Source of the DNA: Gordonibacter sp. An230
GTDB taxonomy: Bacteria; Actinomycetota; Coriobacteriia; Coriobacteriales; Eggerthellaceae
Assembly: GCF_002159915.1 (NCBI RefSeq)
Contig: NZ_NFJP01000020.1
Location: 1-64,000, forward strand
DNA length: 64,000 bases
Direction: 5' to 3'
This document shows positions 42,533 through 50,295 of this stretch, piece after piece. The notes under the pieces are model-generated. The model searched no databases and was not told where the DNA came from. It was given only the letters and a program-made list of their open reading frames with translations. The translations under genes were made by a program, and so were the position numbers. The stretch's first letter is position 1; every line of letters begins with the position of its first letter.

Positions 42533-43550
42533 GAGGCTGTGCGCGCGAATGCGTCGCGCGGATCTGCCCGACGAAGCCTGCGGTGGCGGGTCGTCCTTTG
42601 CCCGCGCAGGCGGTGGTGCGCCGCGCGTCGCATCGGCCGGGCGCGCCGAGGCCGGGGTCGCCGGTGCGGTTGGACTCGCGGCTTCGCCGCTCAATTCGCG
42701 CGCGGACGTGCTGCACCTTTCGCGCACGTCGCGGGTGGGCAACCGCAGGGTCGCGCTGGCGGCTCTGGTGTTTGCCGTCGCGGCGCTCTCGGTCATCGTG
42801 GCGGTGGGGGCGCTTTCGGTCGACGCGGCCGGTGCTACGGATTTCTCGCAGAAGAACCTCGCTCCAAGCTGGGAGCATCCTTTCGGCACCGATTGGATGG
42901 GGCGCGACATGCTGCTGCGCACGTTGGCGGGGCTGTCCACGAGCGTGCTGGTGGGGTTGCTGGCGGCCGGAGTGTCGGCGGTGCTCGCGCTTGTCTTGGG
43001 CGTTGTGGCCGCGCTCGGGGGGAAGAGGGTGGATGCGGCGGTCACCTGGCTCATCGATCTCGTGATGGGGGTGCCGCACATCGTGCTGCTCATCCTCATC
43101 TCGTTCGCGTTGGGCAAGGGTTTCTGGGGCGTGGTCGTCGGTGTTGCGGTGACGCACTGGCCAAGCCTCGCGCGCGTCGTGCGAGCCGAAGTGCTGCAGC
43201 TCAAGGAGTCGACGTTCGTGGCCGTTGCCCGCAAGCTTGGCCAAGGGCCTGCGAGCATCGCTGCGCGCCACATGCTGCCCTATGTGCTGCCGCAGTTCGT
43301 CGTGGGGCTCATCCTGCTGTTCCCGCACGCCATTCTGCATGAGGCGGCCGTGACGTTCCTCGGCTTCGGCCTGCCGCCCGAGCAGCCGGCCATCGGCGTG
43401 ATCCTCAGCGAATCGATGGGGTACCTCTCGGCCGGCATGTGGTGGCTCGCGGTGTTCCCAGGGCTTGCGCTGATGGCCACGGTGCTGTTGTTCGATGCGG
43501 CGGGATCGAGCCTGCGCAGGCTCATCGATCCGCACAGCGCGCAAGAGTAG
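42525..43550 (+). CDS. ABC importer permease, nickel/peptide type (NikC-like)
   Basis: A 341-residue permease of the DppC/NikC type. A polar N-terminal stretch of about 75 residues, longer than usual, precedes six helices. Family landmarks are WEHPFGTDWMGRDMLLRTLAG and the EAA loop (FVAVARKLGQGPASIAARHMLP). The GTG at 42525 overlaps the stop of the first permease by eight bases and follows GAGGGGGG; an ATG at 42549 would shorten it by eight residues. It pairs with the preceding permease to form the channel. Confidence 0.85.
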   Translation: MRERLCARMRRADLPDEACGGGSSFARAGGGAPRVASAGRAEAGVAGAVGLAASPLNSRADVLHLSRTSRVGNRRVALAALVFAVAALSVIVAVGALSVDAAGATDFSQKNLAPSWEHPFGTDWMGRDMLLRTLAGLSTSVLVGLLAAGVSAVLALVLGVVAALGGKRVDAAVTWLIDLVMGVPHIVLLILISFALGKGFWGVVVGVAVTHWPSLARVVRAEVLQLKESTFVAVARKLGQGPASIAARHMLPYVLPQFVVGLILLFPHAILHEAAVTFLGFGLPPEQPAIGVILSESMGYLSAGMWWLAVFPGLALMATVLLFDAAGSSLRRLIDPHSAQE

Positions 43551-43560
43551 GGGGCTGCGC

Positions 43561-44688
43561 ATGGCAGAGCAAGAGCATGGACGTGCCCACGAGGCGACGC
43601 GCCACCAAAACGCACAAGTCCACCATCATCACCGACATGCACCCGTTTCGCGTCACGAGCACGGACACCACCTTTTGCAGGTGGAGGACTTGAGCGTGTC
43701 GTTTCGCATGTACGAGGAGGGCGCGCCTTTCTTCAAGGCTCGTCAGCGAGAGGTCGAGATGATCGAGGCTTTGAGCATCTCGGTGCATGCGGGAGAGATC
43801 GTGGCCGTGGTGGGCGCGTCGGGTTCGGGCAAGACGCTTCTGGCCGACACGATCCTCGGACTCTTCGAGCCGAACGCAACGGTGCGCGGACGCGTGTGGT
43901 TCGACGGCGAGCCCATGGATGCGGCCGCCCTCCAACGTGTTCGGGGGCACGGCATCTCGCTTGTGCCCCAGAGCGTGAACCATCTCGACCCGCTCATGAA
44001 GGTGGGACGGCAGGTGGAGGGCTTTGCGCACCCGGACGAGCCTCGCAGGGCGCGCCGCCGCCGTCGCGAGCGGCTCTTTGCGCGCTACGGTCTCGCCGAG
44101 CACGTGGCGCGGCGGTATCCCCATGAGCTGTCGGGCGGGATGGCGCGCCGTGTGCTCCTGTGCTGCGCGCTCATGGACGACCCGCGCGTGATCGTGGCCG
44201 ACGAGCCCACGCCGGGACTCGATTTGGATCTGGCCGTACGCGCGCTCGATGATTTCCGCTCATTCGCGGACGAGGGCAACGGCGTGCTGCTCATCACGCA
44301 CGACATCGAGCTCGCCCTGCGCGTTGCCGACCGCGTGGCGGTGTTCAAGGACGGGACGGTGGTGGAGGAGACGGCGGTCGCGAGCTTCGCGTCGCCGGAT
44401 CTGCTGGAGCATCCGTTCTCGCGTGCTTTGTGGCACGCGCTGCCGGAGCATGGGTTTCTACCGGGAAGTCCGCTCGATGCGGATGGCGCCGTCCAGTTGC
44501 CCGGACGCTCCTCGCTTCACTGCGGAGCTCGCTTAGTGGACGATGTCTCTCGTGTCGAGCTTCAGGGCGGGAACGGCGCAGGCGCGACCTGCCCGAATGC
44601 GAGCGAACCTTCTCAGGGGGTAGGACGACGAGAGGTTCGCGACCGCAACGCGGATGAAGGGGCCGGCAAGGGAGGTTCTCGTGCTTGA
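43561..44688 (+). CDS. ABC importer ATPase with a histidine-rich N-terminus (NikD-like)
   Basis: A 375-residue ATPase. The first 37 residues contain twelve histidines (6, 10, 15, 21-24, 26, 32, 34, 36, 37), a likely cytoplasmic nickel-binding tail of the kind seen in nickel-handling proteins. The nucleotide-binding domain has Walker A GASGSGKTLL (about residue 81), LSGGMARR and Walker B VIVADEPTPGLD, then the switch His in THD. The C-terminal 80 residues end in a Gly/Arg-rich tail. It starts 10 bases after the second permease and overlaps the next ATPase gene. Confidence 0.85.
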   Translation: MAEQEHGRAHEATRHQNAQVHHHHRHAPVSRHEHGHHLLQVEDLSVSFRMYEEGAPFFKARQREVEMIEALSISVHAGEIVAVVGASGSGKTLLADTILGLFEPNATVRGRVWFDGEPMDAAALQRVRGHGISLVPQSVNHLDPLMKVGRQVEGFAHPDEPRRARRRRRERLFARYGLAEHVARRYPHELSGGMARRVLLCCALMDDPRVIVADEPTPGLDLDLAVRALDDFRSFADEGNGVLLITHDIELALRVADRVAVFKDGTVVEETAVASFASPDLLEHPFSRALWHALPEHGFLPGSPLDADGAVQLPGRSSLHCGARLVDDVSRVELQGGNGAGATCPNASEPSQGVGRREVRDRNADEGAGKGGSRA

Positions 44689-45286
44689 GGCGCGTGACGT
44701 TTCGTTCGGGTATCCGGGGACGAAGAGGCTGCTGTACGAGGGGTTCGACCTCTTGATCGGGGCGGAGGAGCGGGTGGCGCTCGGCGCGCCGTCGGGGTTC
44801 GGGAAGACGACGCTGTGTCGCATCCTCGCCGGTTACGAGCGGCCGCTGGCAGGGGAGGTGCTGGTGGACGGCGCGCCGCTGCCGAAGCGCGGGGCGTGCC
44901 CGGTGCAGTTGATACTGCAGCATCCCGAGGCGGCGGTCGACCCGCGCATGCGCATGGAGAAGACGCTGGCCGAGGCGGGCGAGGTGTCCGAGCGGCTTCT
45001 TGACGAACTGGGGATCCGCCGTGCATGGCTGCGCCGGTTCCCGCACGAGCTCTCGGGTGGCGAGCTGCAGCGCTTCTGCATCGCCCGGGCGCTCGCGGCC
45101 AATCCGCGCTACCTCGTGGCAGACGAGATGTCCACGATGCTCGACGCCGTCACCCAGGCGCAGATCTGGCGTTTCCTCGTGGCCGAGACCGAGCGGTGCG
45201 GCATCGGCCTCGTGTTCGTGTCGCATTCCCCTGCGCTCACCGAGCGCATCGCCACGCGCGTGGTGGATTTGGCTGGCGTGTCTTGA
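44681..45286 (+). CDS. ABC importer ATPase, second subunit (NikE-like)
   Basis: A compact 201-residue ATPase with Walker A GAPSGFGKTTL, LSGGELQRFCIARAL, Walker B YLVADEMSTMLDA (Met in place of the usual Pro after Glu) and the switch VSHS. It lacks the C-terminal oligopeptide-binding extension of Dpp-type ATPases. GTG 44681 is preferred because AAGGGAGG lies five bases upstream; ATG 44654 would add nine residues and has a poor site. It overlaps the preceding gene by eight bases and closes the importer operon. Confidence 0.85.
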   Translation: MLEARDVSFGYPGTKRLLYEGFDLLIGAEERVALGAPSGFGKTTLCRILAGYERPLAGEVLVDGAPLPKRGACPVQLILQHPEAAVDPRMRMEKTLAEAGEVSERLLDELGIRRAWLRRFPHELSGGELQRFCIARALAANPRYLVADEMSTMLDAVTQAQIWRFLVAETERCGIGLVFVSHSPALTERIATRVVDLAGVS

Positions 45287-45304
45287 GGGTCTTCAAGGGC
45301 GAAA

Positions 45305-45336
45305 CGGGCGCGTTCGACTGTCGCCCGCCGCTTTTT
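45305..45336 (+). terminator. terminator of the nickel-type importer operon
   Basis: A 6-bp stem, CGGGCG with CGCCCG, around an 11-base loop is followed after CCGC by TTTTT. It lies 19 bases past the last ATPase stop. Confidence 0.55.
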
Positions 45337-45746
45337 CTCCGGGGCCGGGGACGCGGCGGGCATCGTGATTCGACTCGGCTCTCGCCATGGTAGAAAGTCA
45401 AGCTGAAGGCGAGCGGCGCATGAGCGCATCCGGGCTGCATGATTGCCCGCTTCATGCGATGCCCTCCTGGTCGGGGAGGGGGGGCTGCCATTGCGGGGCG
45501 CTCGATGCGAACCGGCGGGAGGGCATCCTTCGGTTCGAAGCGATGGGATGCTCGCGCACTTGCCCCTTCCCCAACAGGGCGCACGAATCCAACGCCAACC
45601 TCTTCGGGCTTGCGGTGAGGGAATGCGACCAGCGCCAGGAACGTTTGAATCTTCGGCTGTCGACGACTCCGTCGGCGGCTTATCCTCTGTGGTCGATGGC
45701 GAGCGGCATGGCGACAGGCGCCGTCCTCTGCCTCCGATATCTGCAA

Positions 45747-45775
45747 TTGACTATATTCTCAAAATGGAATAATAT
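45747..45775 (+). promoter_or_regulatory. modA promoter with a motif shared with moaA
   Basis: TTGACT (45747-45752), exactly 17 bases, then TAATAT (45770-45775): a near-consensus promoter about 80 bases before modA. The spacer holds TATATTCTCAAA (45752-45763), identical to 63072-63083 before moaA, and forms a small ATTC/GAAT dyad. A molybdenum-responsive regulator is the natural candidate. Confidence 0.65.
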
Positions 45776-45856
45776 GATTTGCATGCCCGCGGGATGCGAA
45801 GCGTTCGCCGAGCAAGCCCGCCGGGTGCCGTCGAAAGCCGTCGGGAAGGGGATCCC

Positions 45857-46759
45857 ATGAAAAAGAGCATTCGCATCGCGCTCGCTGCCGCATGCGCGCT
45901 TGCCGTGGCGGGCGTGCTCGCGTTGGCCGGCTGCTCGTCGAGCCCGCAGGCCGAAGAGCCGCAGCAGCAGCCCGAGCAGCAACCAGCCGTCGAGGCACAT
46001 GACGCCGTTGAGCTGCAGGTGTTCGCCGCGAACTCGCTGTCCAAGGCCATGGAGGAGGTGCAGGCCGCCTACATCGCCGACGGGCACGACAACGTGACGT
46101 TCGCCGACACGCAGTACAAGTCCTCTGGCGAGCTGAACGAGATGCTCGGTGCGGGCTCCCAAGCCGATCTCCTGATCAGCGCGTCGAAGGACTCGATGGA
46201 CGCAGCTGAGGAGGAGGGCTACGTCGATCCCGCCACGCGCGTCGATATGTTCGTGAATGACTTGGTCATTGTGTCGAAAGAGGATTCTGGCCTCAAGGAC
46301 GTGACGCTGCAGGATGTCGCCGACGGGAAGTATACTTTCTGCGTGGGAGACGAGTCTGTCCCAGCTGGCAACTACGCATGCCAGGCGCTCTCCACCGTGG
46401 GCGTGTACGTGCCCGCTGCTGACGAGGCCGGCAAGTCGGGCAAGGAGGTTTCCGGCAAAGGCGGCGAGTTCGCCGAGGGGTACGTGCCGGTGCTCGACAG
46501 CTCGGTGGGCAATGTCTGCAAGCACGCTCAGTCCGGTGACGTGGACGTGGCGTTCGTGTACACTTCCGACGTGTACCGTTTCGGCGGCGTCGAGGTGGTG
46601 GGCACCGTGCCGGCCGACACGCACAAGAACATCGTCTACCCCGGCGCGCTCACGACGAGCTGCGAAAACCCCGAGGAAGCGCAAAAGTTCCTCGATTGGT
46701 GCCTGACGAGCGAGAAGGCTCAGAAGATCTGGCAGAACTGGGGTTTCGAGCTGGCTTAA
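45857..46759 (+). CDS. modA: molybdate ABC transporter substrate-binding lipoprotein
   Basis: A 300-residue periplasmic-type binding protein that captures molybdate (or tungstate) outside the membrane. A signal peptide with lipobox LAGC (about Cys26) precedes a Gln/Pro-rich linker. The ModA fold follows: LQVFAANSLSKAMEEV, the DTQYKSSGELNEMLGAGSQADLLISAS segment with oxyanion-binding serines, and DVAFVYTSDVYR near the end. The ATG follows GGGAAGGGG. It starts the modABC operon. Confidence 0.92.
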   Translation: MKKSIRIALAAACALAVAGVLALAGCSSSPQAEEPQQQPEQQPAVEAHDAVELQVFAANSLSKAMEEVQAAYIADGHDNVTFADTQYKSSGELNEMLGAGSQADLLISASKDSMDAAEEEGYVDPATRVDMFVNDLVIVSKEDSGLKDVTLQDVADGKYTFCVGDESVPAGNYACQALSTVGVYVPAADEAGKSGKEVSGKGGEFAEGYVPVLDSSVGNVCKHAQSGDVDVAFVYTSDVYRFGGVEVVGTVPADTHKNIVYPGALTTSCENPEEAQKFLDWCLTSEKAQKIWQNWGFELA

Positions 46760-46856
46760 GGCGGTATGCGGTTACCGTGCGGGAAACGGAAGGCGGCGAT
46801 GATCTGGAGGACGGGCGGGCGCTCGTCCTCCTTTCTCGGCAGGGGACGGAGGATAG

Positions 46857-48251
46857 ATGACGCGCACGAGAAAGTTCATCGCAGGCTGCTGCGCCGCCGT
46901 GGCATGCGCGCTTGCGTTGGCGCTGCCGGCGGTCGCGCTCGCCGACGAGGCTCCGGGCGACGTCGATGCGCCGCGCGCGCAGGCTGCCGAGGCGTCGTCT
47001 GCGGTCGACGTCGAGGTCTCCAAGGACGGCGACGTGGCGATTGTCGAAGGCTCTCCGTTCGCGATCGACGAGTTCTCGCGTGCCCAGAAAGGCACGAACC
47101 GCGAGGTGGGCGGATCATACCGTGGCTACTCATACCTGGTGGGACAGGAGACGGGCGCGTTCGTGCAGGTGGTGGCCGCCGACGACTACGCGGTTGCCTA
47201 CGTTCCGGCCGAGGCCGCCCAGCGCCTGGGCCTCGACCCTGCCGACGTCTCCGACCAGGACGTCCTCAAGGCGGTGCTCACGGCCCTCGACGCGCGCCAG
47301 GCGGCGGGCTCCCAGCCGCTCTCCGACATCGTCGATTGGCGCTTCACGAGCGAGACCTCCTACGAGGTTGACGGTGTGCGCTACGAGTTCGATCAAGAGA
47401 TCGACGGAAACGTCTACCTGTTCGTGATCGGCGTGGACGGCTCGGACCTCACGCAGGCTGACGCCCCCTTCAAGCCTTCGTTCGCCGACTTCGGCCGGCT
47501 GGAGGCCTCCGACGACGTGCGCATCGTCGCCGAACCCACCGGCCTCGAGGCGGCGGGCGAGTTCTTTCGCACGCTGGATTGGAGTCCTTTGTGGGTGACG
47601 CTCAAGACCACGGGCACGGCCATCGTGTTCATCTTCGTGCTGGGGCTCCTGGCGGCGTACTTCTGCCTGAACGTCTCGCAGCGGGCGAGGAACATAGCGG
47701 ACTCGCTCTTCACCATCCCTATGGTTCTGCCGCCTACGGTGTGCGGCTTCGTGCTCCTGTGGCTGTGCGGGCGCAACACTGCGTTCGGGCAGTTCTTCAT
47801 CGACATCGGGTTTCCGCTCATCTTCAGCTGGCCGGCCACGGTGGTCGCCGCCGTGGTGGTGGCGTTTCCCCTCATGTACCGCAGCGCGCTCGGTGCGTTC
47901 GAGAGCCTCGACCCCAACATGCTGGATGCGGCGCGCACGCTGGGCTGGAGCGACGCGAAGATCTTTCTGCGTCTTATGTTGCCGCTGTCGTGGAGCTCCA
48001 TCGCCGCAGGCACGGTGCTCGCGTTCGCCCGTGCGCTCGGCGAGTTCGGTGCGACGCTGTTTCTGGCCGGCAACTACCTGGGCGTCACGCGCACCATCCC
48101 CATCGCCATCTACTTCGAGTGGATGGGCGGCAACGACGAGGTGGCGTGGTTCTGGACGGCCGTCATCCTGATGTTCAGCTTCGTGGTGATCCTGCTCATC
48201 AACCTGTGGAGCAGTCGCACGACGAAGTATCGCAAGAAGGTTGGAGGCTAG
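46857..48251 (+). CDS. modB: molybdate ABC permease with an exported N-terminal domain
   Basis: A 464-residue protein, about twice the normal length of ModB (220-230). Residues 1-29 are a signal peptide (CCAAVACALALALPAVALA). Residues about 30-235 form a soluble extracytoplasmic region with no family I recognise. From about 240 the ModB permease begins (WVTLKTTGTAIVFIFVLGLL), with five or six helices and the EAA loop (NMLDAARTLGWSDAKIFLRLMLP) and GATLFLAG. ATG follows GGAGG. The extra domain would sit beside ModA and may help docking or sense substrate. The frame is continuous with no sign of an artificial fusion. Confidence 0.88.
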   Translation: MTRTRKFIAGCCAAVACALALALPAVALADEAPGDVDAPRAQAAEASSAVDVEVSKDGDVAIVEGSPFAIDEFSRAQKGTNREVGGSYRGYSYLVGQETGAFVQVVAADDYAVAYVPAEAAQRLGLDPADVSDQDVLKAVLTALDARQAAGSQPLSDIVDWRFTSETSYEVDGVRYEFDQEIDGNVYLFVIGVDGSDLTQADAPFKPSFADFGRLEASDDVRIVAEPTGLEAAGEFFRTLDWSPLWVTLKTTGTAIVFIFVLGLLAAYFCLNVSQRARNIADSLFTIPMVLPPTVCGFVLLWLCGRNTAFGQFFIDIGFPLIFSWPATVVAAVVVAFPLMYRSALGAFESLDPNMLDAARTLGWSDAKIFLRLMLPLSWSSIAAGTVLAFARALGEFGATLFLAGNYLGVTRTIPIAIYFEWMGGNDEVAWFWTAVILMFSFVVILLINLWSSRTTKYRKKVGG

Positions 48252-48333
48252 GGTCGCGCTGGATCGGGCGTCCTCAAGGATGCCGGCGCCTTAGAGGAGC
48301 GCTCTTTCCTGACAACGACGAGGACGGTGACTC

Positions 48334-49458
48334 ATGAGCTTGGAAGTGGACATCGAGAAGCGGTTCGCGGATTTCGCGCTGGACGTGTCGTTTGCGGCCG
48401 AAGACGAAACGCTCGGGTTTCTGGGCGCGTCGGGCTGCGGCAAGAGCCTCACCTTGCGCTGCATCGCCGGCATCGAGACGCCCGACGCGGGCCGCATCGT
48501 CGTGAACGGAAAGGTGTTCTTCGACCGCGCGGCAGGCTCGAGGCCGAAGGTGAATCTCAAGCCCCAGGAGCGCAAGACGGCGCTTCTGTTCCAGAACTAC
48601 ATGCTGTTCCCGAACCTCACCGTGGCCGACAACGTAGGGGCGGGAATCGGCCGCGACGTGCCGAAGGGCGAGCGCGATGAGCGCGTGTCGGCCGAGCTCA
48701 AGCGCTTTGGCCTGGAGGGGTTCGGCGCGCGCTATCCGGCGCAGCTTTCCGGCGGACAGCAGCAGCGCGTCGCGCTCGCGCGCATGCTGGCGGCTCGGCC
48801 GGGCATCCTCATGCTCGACGAGCCGCTCTCCGCGCTCGACGCGCATCTGAAAAGCGTGCTCGAGCAGAACCTCGTCAGCTTGTTCGATGCCCATCGAGGC
48901 ACGGTGCTCTACGTGAGTCACGATATCGACGAGGCGCTGCGGTTCTGCGATCGCATAGCCGTGGTGGAGGCCGGGCGCATCGTGGAGGCGGGCACCGGCG
49001 ACGACCTCGTGAACCGCCCGCAGTCGACGGCTGGCATAAAGCTGTCGGGTTGCAAGAACGCCACGCCGGCCGAGCGCGTGGGAGAGCGGCGCGTGCGCTT
49101 GCCGAAATGGGGCATCGAGGTGCGGACGCGAGAAGAGGTTCCCCCAGACGTGAAGACGCTCGGGGTGCGGGCGTTCAACATCGAGCGCGCCGGCGGCCCC
49201 GGAGAGAACCGCTACCGCGTGCGCGTGGACCGCGTGAGCGACTCGCGTTTCGAGCGCACGGCGCTCCTGGGCTTTCTCGATCGTGCCGCCGACGCCGTTC
49301 CGGCGGTCGAGCGTACCGACGACGAGATGAAGTACCTGCATCAGCACCTGTTCTGGCGTGTTGATAAGCTGGCCGTGCCGCCCGAGGATCTGCCGCGCGA
49401 AGGCGAGGAGCTGTGGATACGCATCCCTTCGGACAAGCTCTATCTCGTGTCGCGTTGA
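48334..49458 (+). CDS. modC: molybdate ABC transporter ATP-binding protein
   Basis: A 374-residue ATPase that powers molybdate import. The N-terminal domain has Walker A GASGCGKSLTL (about residue 31), LSGGQQQRVALARML, Walker B ILMLDEPLSALD and the switch VSHD. The C-terminal 140 residues form a regulatory region where ModC proteins often carry a TOBE/molybdate-binding domain; the match here is weak. It is the last gene of the mod operon, convergent with the TetR gene. Confidence 0.9.
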   Translation: MSLEVDIEKRFADFALDVSFAAEDETLGFLGASGCGKSLTLRCIAGIETPDAGRIVVNGKVFFDRAAGSRPKVNLKPQERKTALLFQNYMLFPNLTVADNVGAGIGRDVPKGERDERVSAELKRFGLEGFGARYPAQLSGGQQQRVALARMLAARPGILMLDEPLSALDAHLKSVLEQNLVSLFDAHRGTVLYVSHDIDEALRFCDRIAVVEAGRIVEAGTGDDLVNRPQSTAGIKLSGCKNATPAERVGERRVRLPKWGIEVRTREEVPPDVKTLGVRAFNIERAGGPGENRYRVRVDRVSDSRFERTALLGFLDRAADAVPAVERTDDEMKYLHQHLFWRVDKLAVPPEDLPREGEELWIRIPSDKLYLVSR

Positions 49459-49484
49459 GGTTCCCGTCCGAAAAAGGGGGACCT
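49458..49484. terminator. bidirectional hairpin between modC and tetR
   Basis: AGGTTCCC (49458-49465) pairs with GGGGACCT (49477-49484), one G-U pair, around an 11-base loop containing AAAAA. On the minus strand CCCCCTTTTT falls within the structure. It separates two convergent genes. Confidence 0.4.
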
Positions 49485-49504
49485 TGGCAGAACGTCTCCG
49501 CGCC

Positions 49505-50062
49505 TCAAGGTTGCGGCGTGGAGAGCCTCATGAGGGTGTCCGCTTTCGCCGCGACTTCGGAGGGGGTCATGTCTGGCCGGTCGTTCAGCCAATGGCGAAC
49601 GATGCCGATCCATCCCGACGTCACGTAGTGGAAGAGGAATTCGACGTCCTCGTGCGATAGGGAGGGGTTGGCGCGCTCCCACTCCTCATGGTAGGCGTCA
49701 AACAGATACGCGATCATGCGGTCGATGAAGTTTCCCTCGCCTCGGTTCTCGAAGGTCGTGCGGACGAGGGTGCGATGCTCGTCGATGAAGCCGATGATCA
49801 TCGGCGAGATGTCGAACACGTTGGCCGGAAGTTCGCGCAAGCGCATTTCAAGACCGTACATTAGGTCATCTTCCATGGCCCTGAGCAGAGCGAACGGGTC
49901 GGAATAATATTTGTAGAACGTCTTGCGCGAAACGCCTGCGGCTTCGCAGATGTCTTTCACGGTGATGTCGGAGACGGGCTTCGATTCCAGCTCGTCGATG
50001 AAAGACTGGAATAGGCATTGCTTGGTGTAGCGCTGTCGCGAATCCTTCGGTTCTCGGTACAT
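49505..50062 (-). CDS. TetR-family regulator divergent from the KAS III operon
   Basis: A 185-residue regulator with an N-terminal helix-turn-helix (VSDITVKDICEAAGVSRKTFYKYYSDPFALL, about 30-60) and a C-terminal domain of the type found in DhaS-like TetR proteins (FIDRMIAYLFDAYHEEW, FLFHYVTSGWIGIVRHWL). It is transcribed away from the glycosyltransferase operon, and an AT-rich 230-base control region lies between them. It probably controls both units. The ligand is unknown. Confidence 0.9.
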   Translation of the reverse strand: MYREPKDSRQRYTKQCLFQSFIDELESKPVSDITVKDICEAAGVSRKTFYKYYSDPFALLRAMEDDLMYGLEMRLRELPANVFDISPMIIGFIDEHRTLVRTTFENRGEGNFIDRMIAYLFDAYHEEWERANPSLSHEDVEFLFHYVTSGWIGIVRHWLNDRPDMTPSEVAAKADTLMRLSTPQP

Positions 50063-50181
50063 AGTGCCGTCTTCCTCTCTTCGTACGGGCCGAATCGCCC
50101 GTACTGGCTTTCCCGTGCGCGCCTATCTTCTCACAAGAGCGGCCCGATTCTCCTTTTATCTACATTTGTCTCCGAAAATTC

Positions 50182-50210
50182 TTGCTATTTTATAGACATA
50201 TGTTACTATA
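50182..50210 (+). promoter_or_regulatory. promoter of the KAS III operon with an overlapping palindrome
   Basis: TTGCTA (50182-50187), 16 bases, TACTAT (50204-50209). The region 50191-50210 has outer TATAG and CTATA arms around the palindrome ACATATGT, so a dimeric repressor bound here would block polymerase. ACTATA is repeated at 50205 and 50221. The area is strikingly AT-rich against a GC-rich background. Confidence 0.6.
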
Positions 50211-50295
50211 GATACATAAGACTATAAAGTAGGAAGGCGAATCAGGAAGGGCGGAGAGGAAACGGCGGCGACCTTCCGAAGAGAAAGGCGGGGTC

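Larger units (their letters stand above)
45287..45856. other. spacer with importer terminator and modA promoter
   Basis: The 570 bases between the importer and modA contain the terminator hairpin (45305-45336) and, at the far end, a strong promoter (45747-45775). Between them a 157-codon frame exists (45387-45860), but its composition and overlap with modA argue against it. I recognise no riboswitch fold. Confidence 0.55.

Noticed and set aside
45387-45860. 157-codon frame with a CHCG motif before modA
   Set aside because: It runs through the modA promoter and ends inside modA; composition is atypical and no start signal exists. I also looked for a molybdenum-cofactor riboswitch here and found no recognisable fold.
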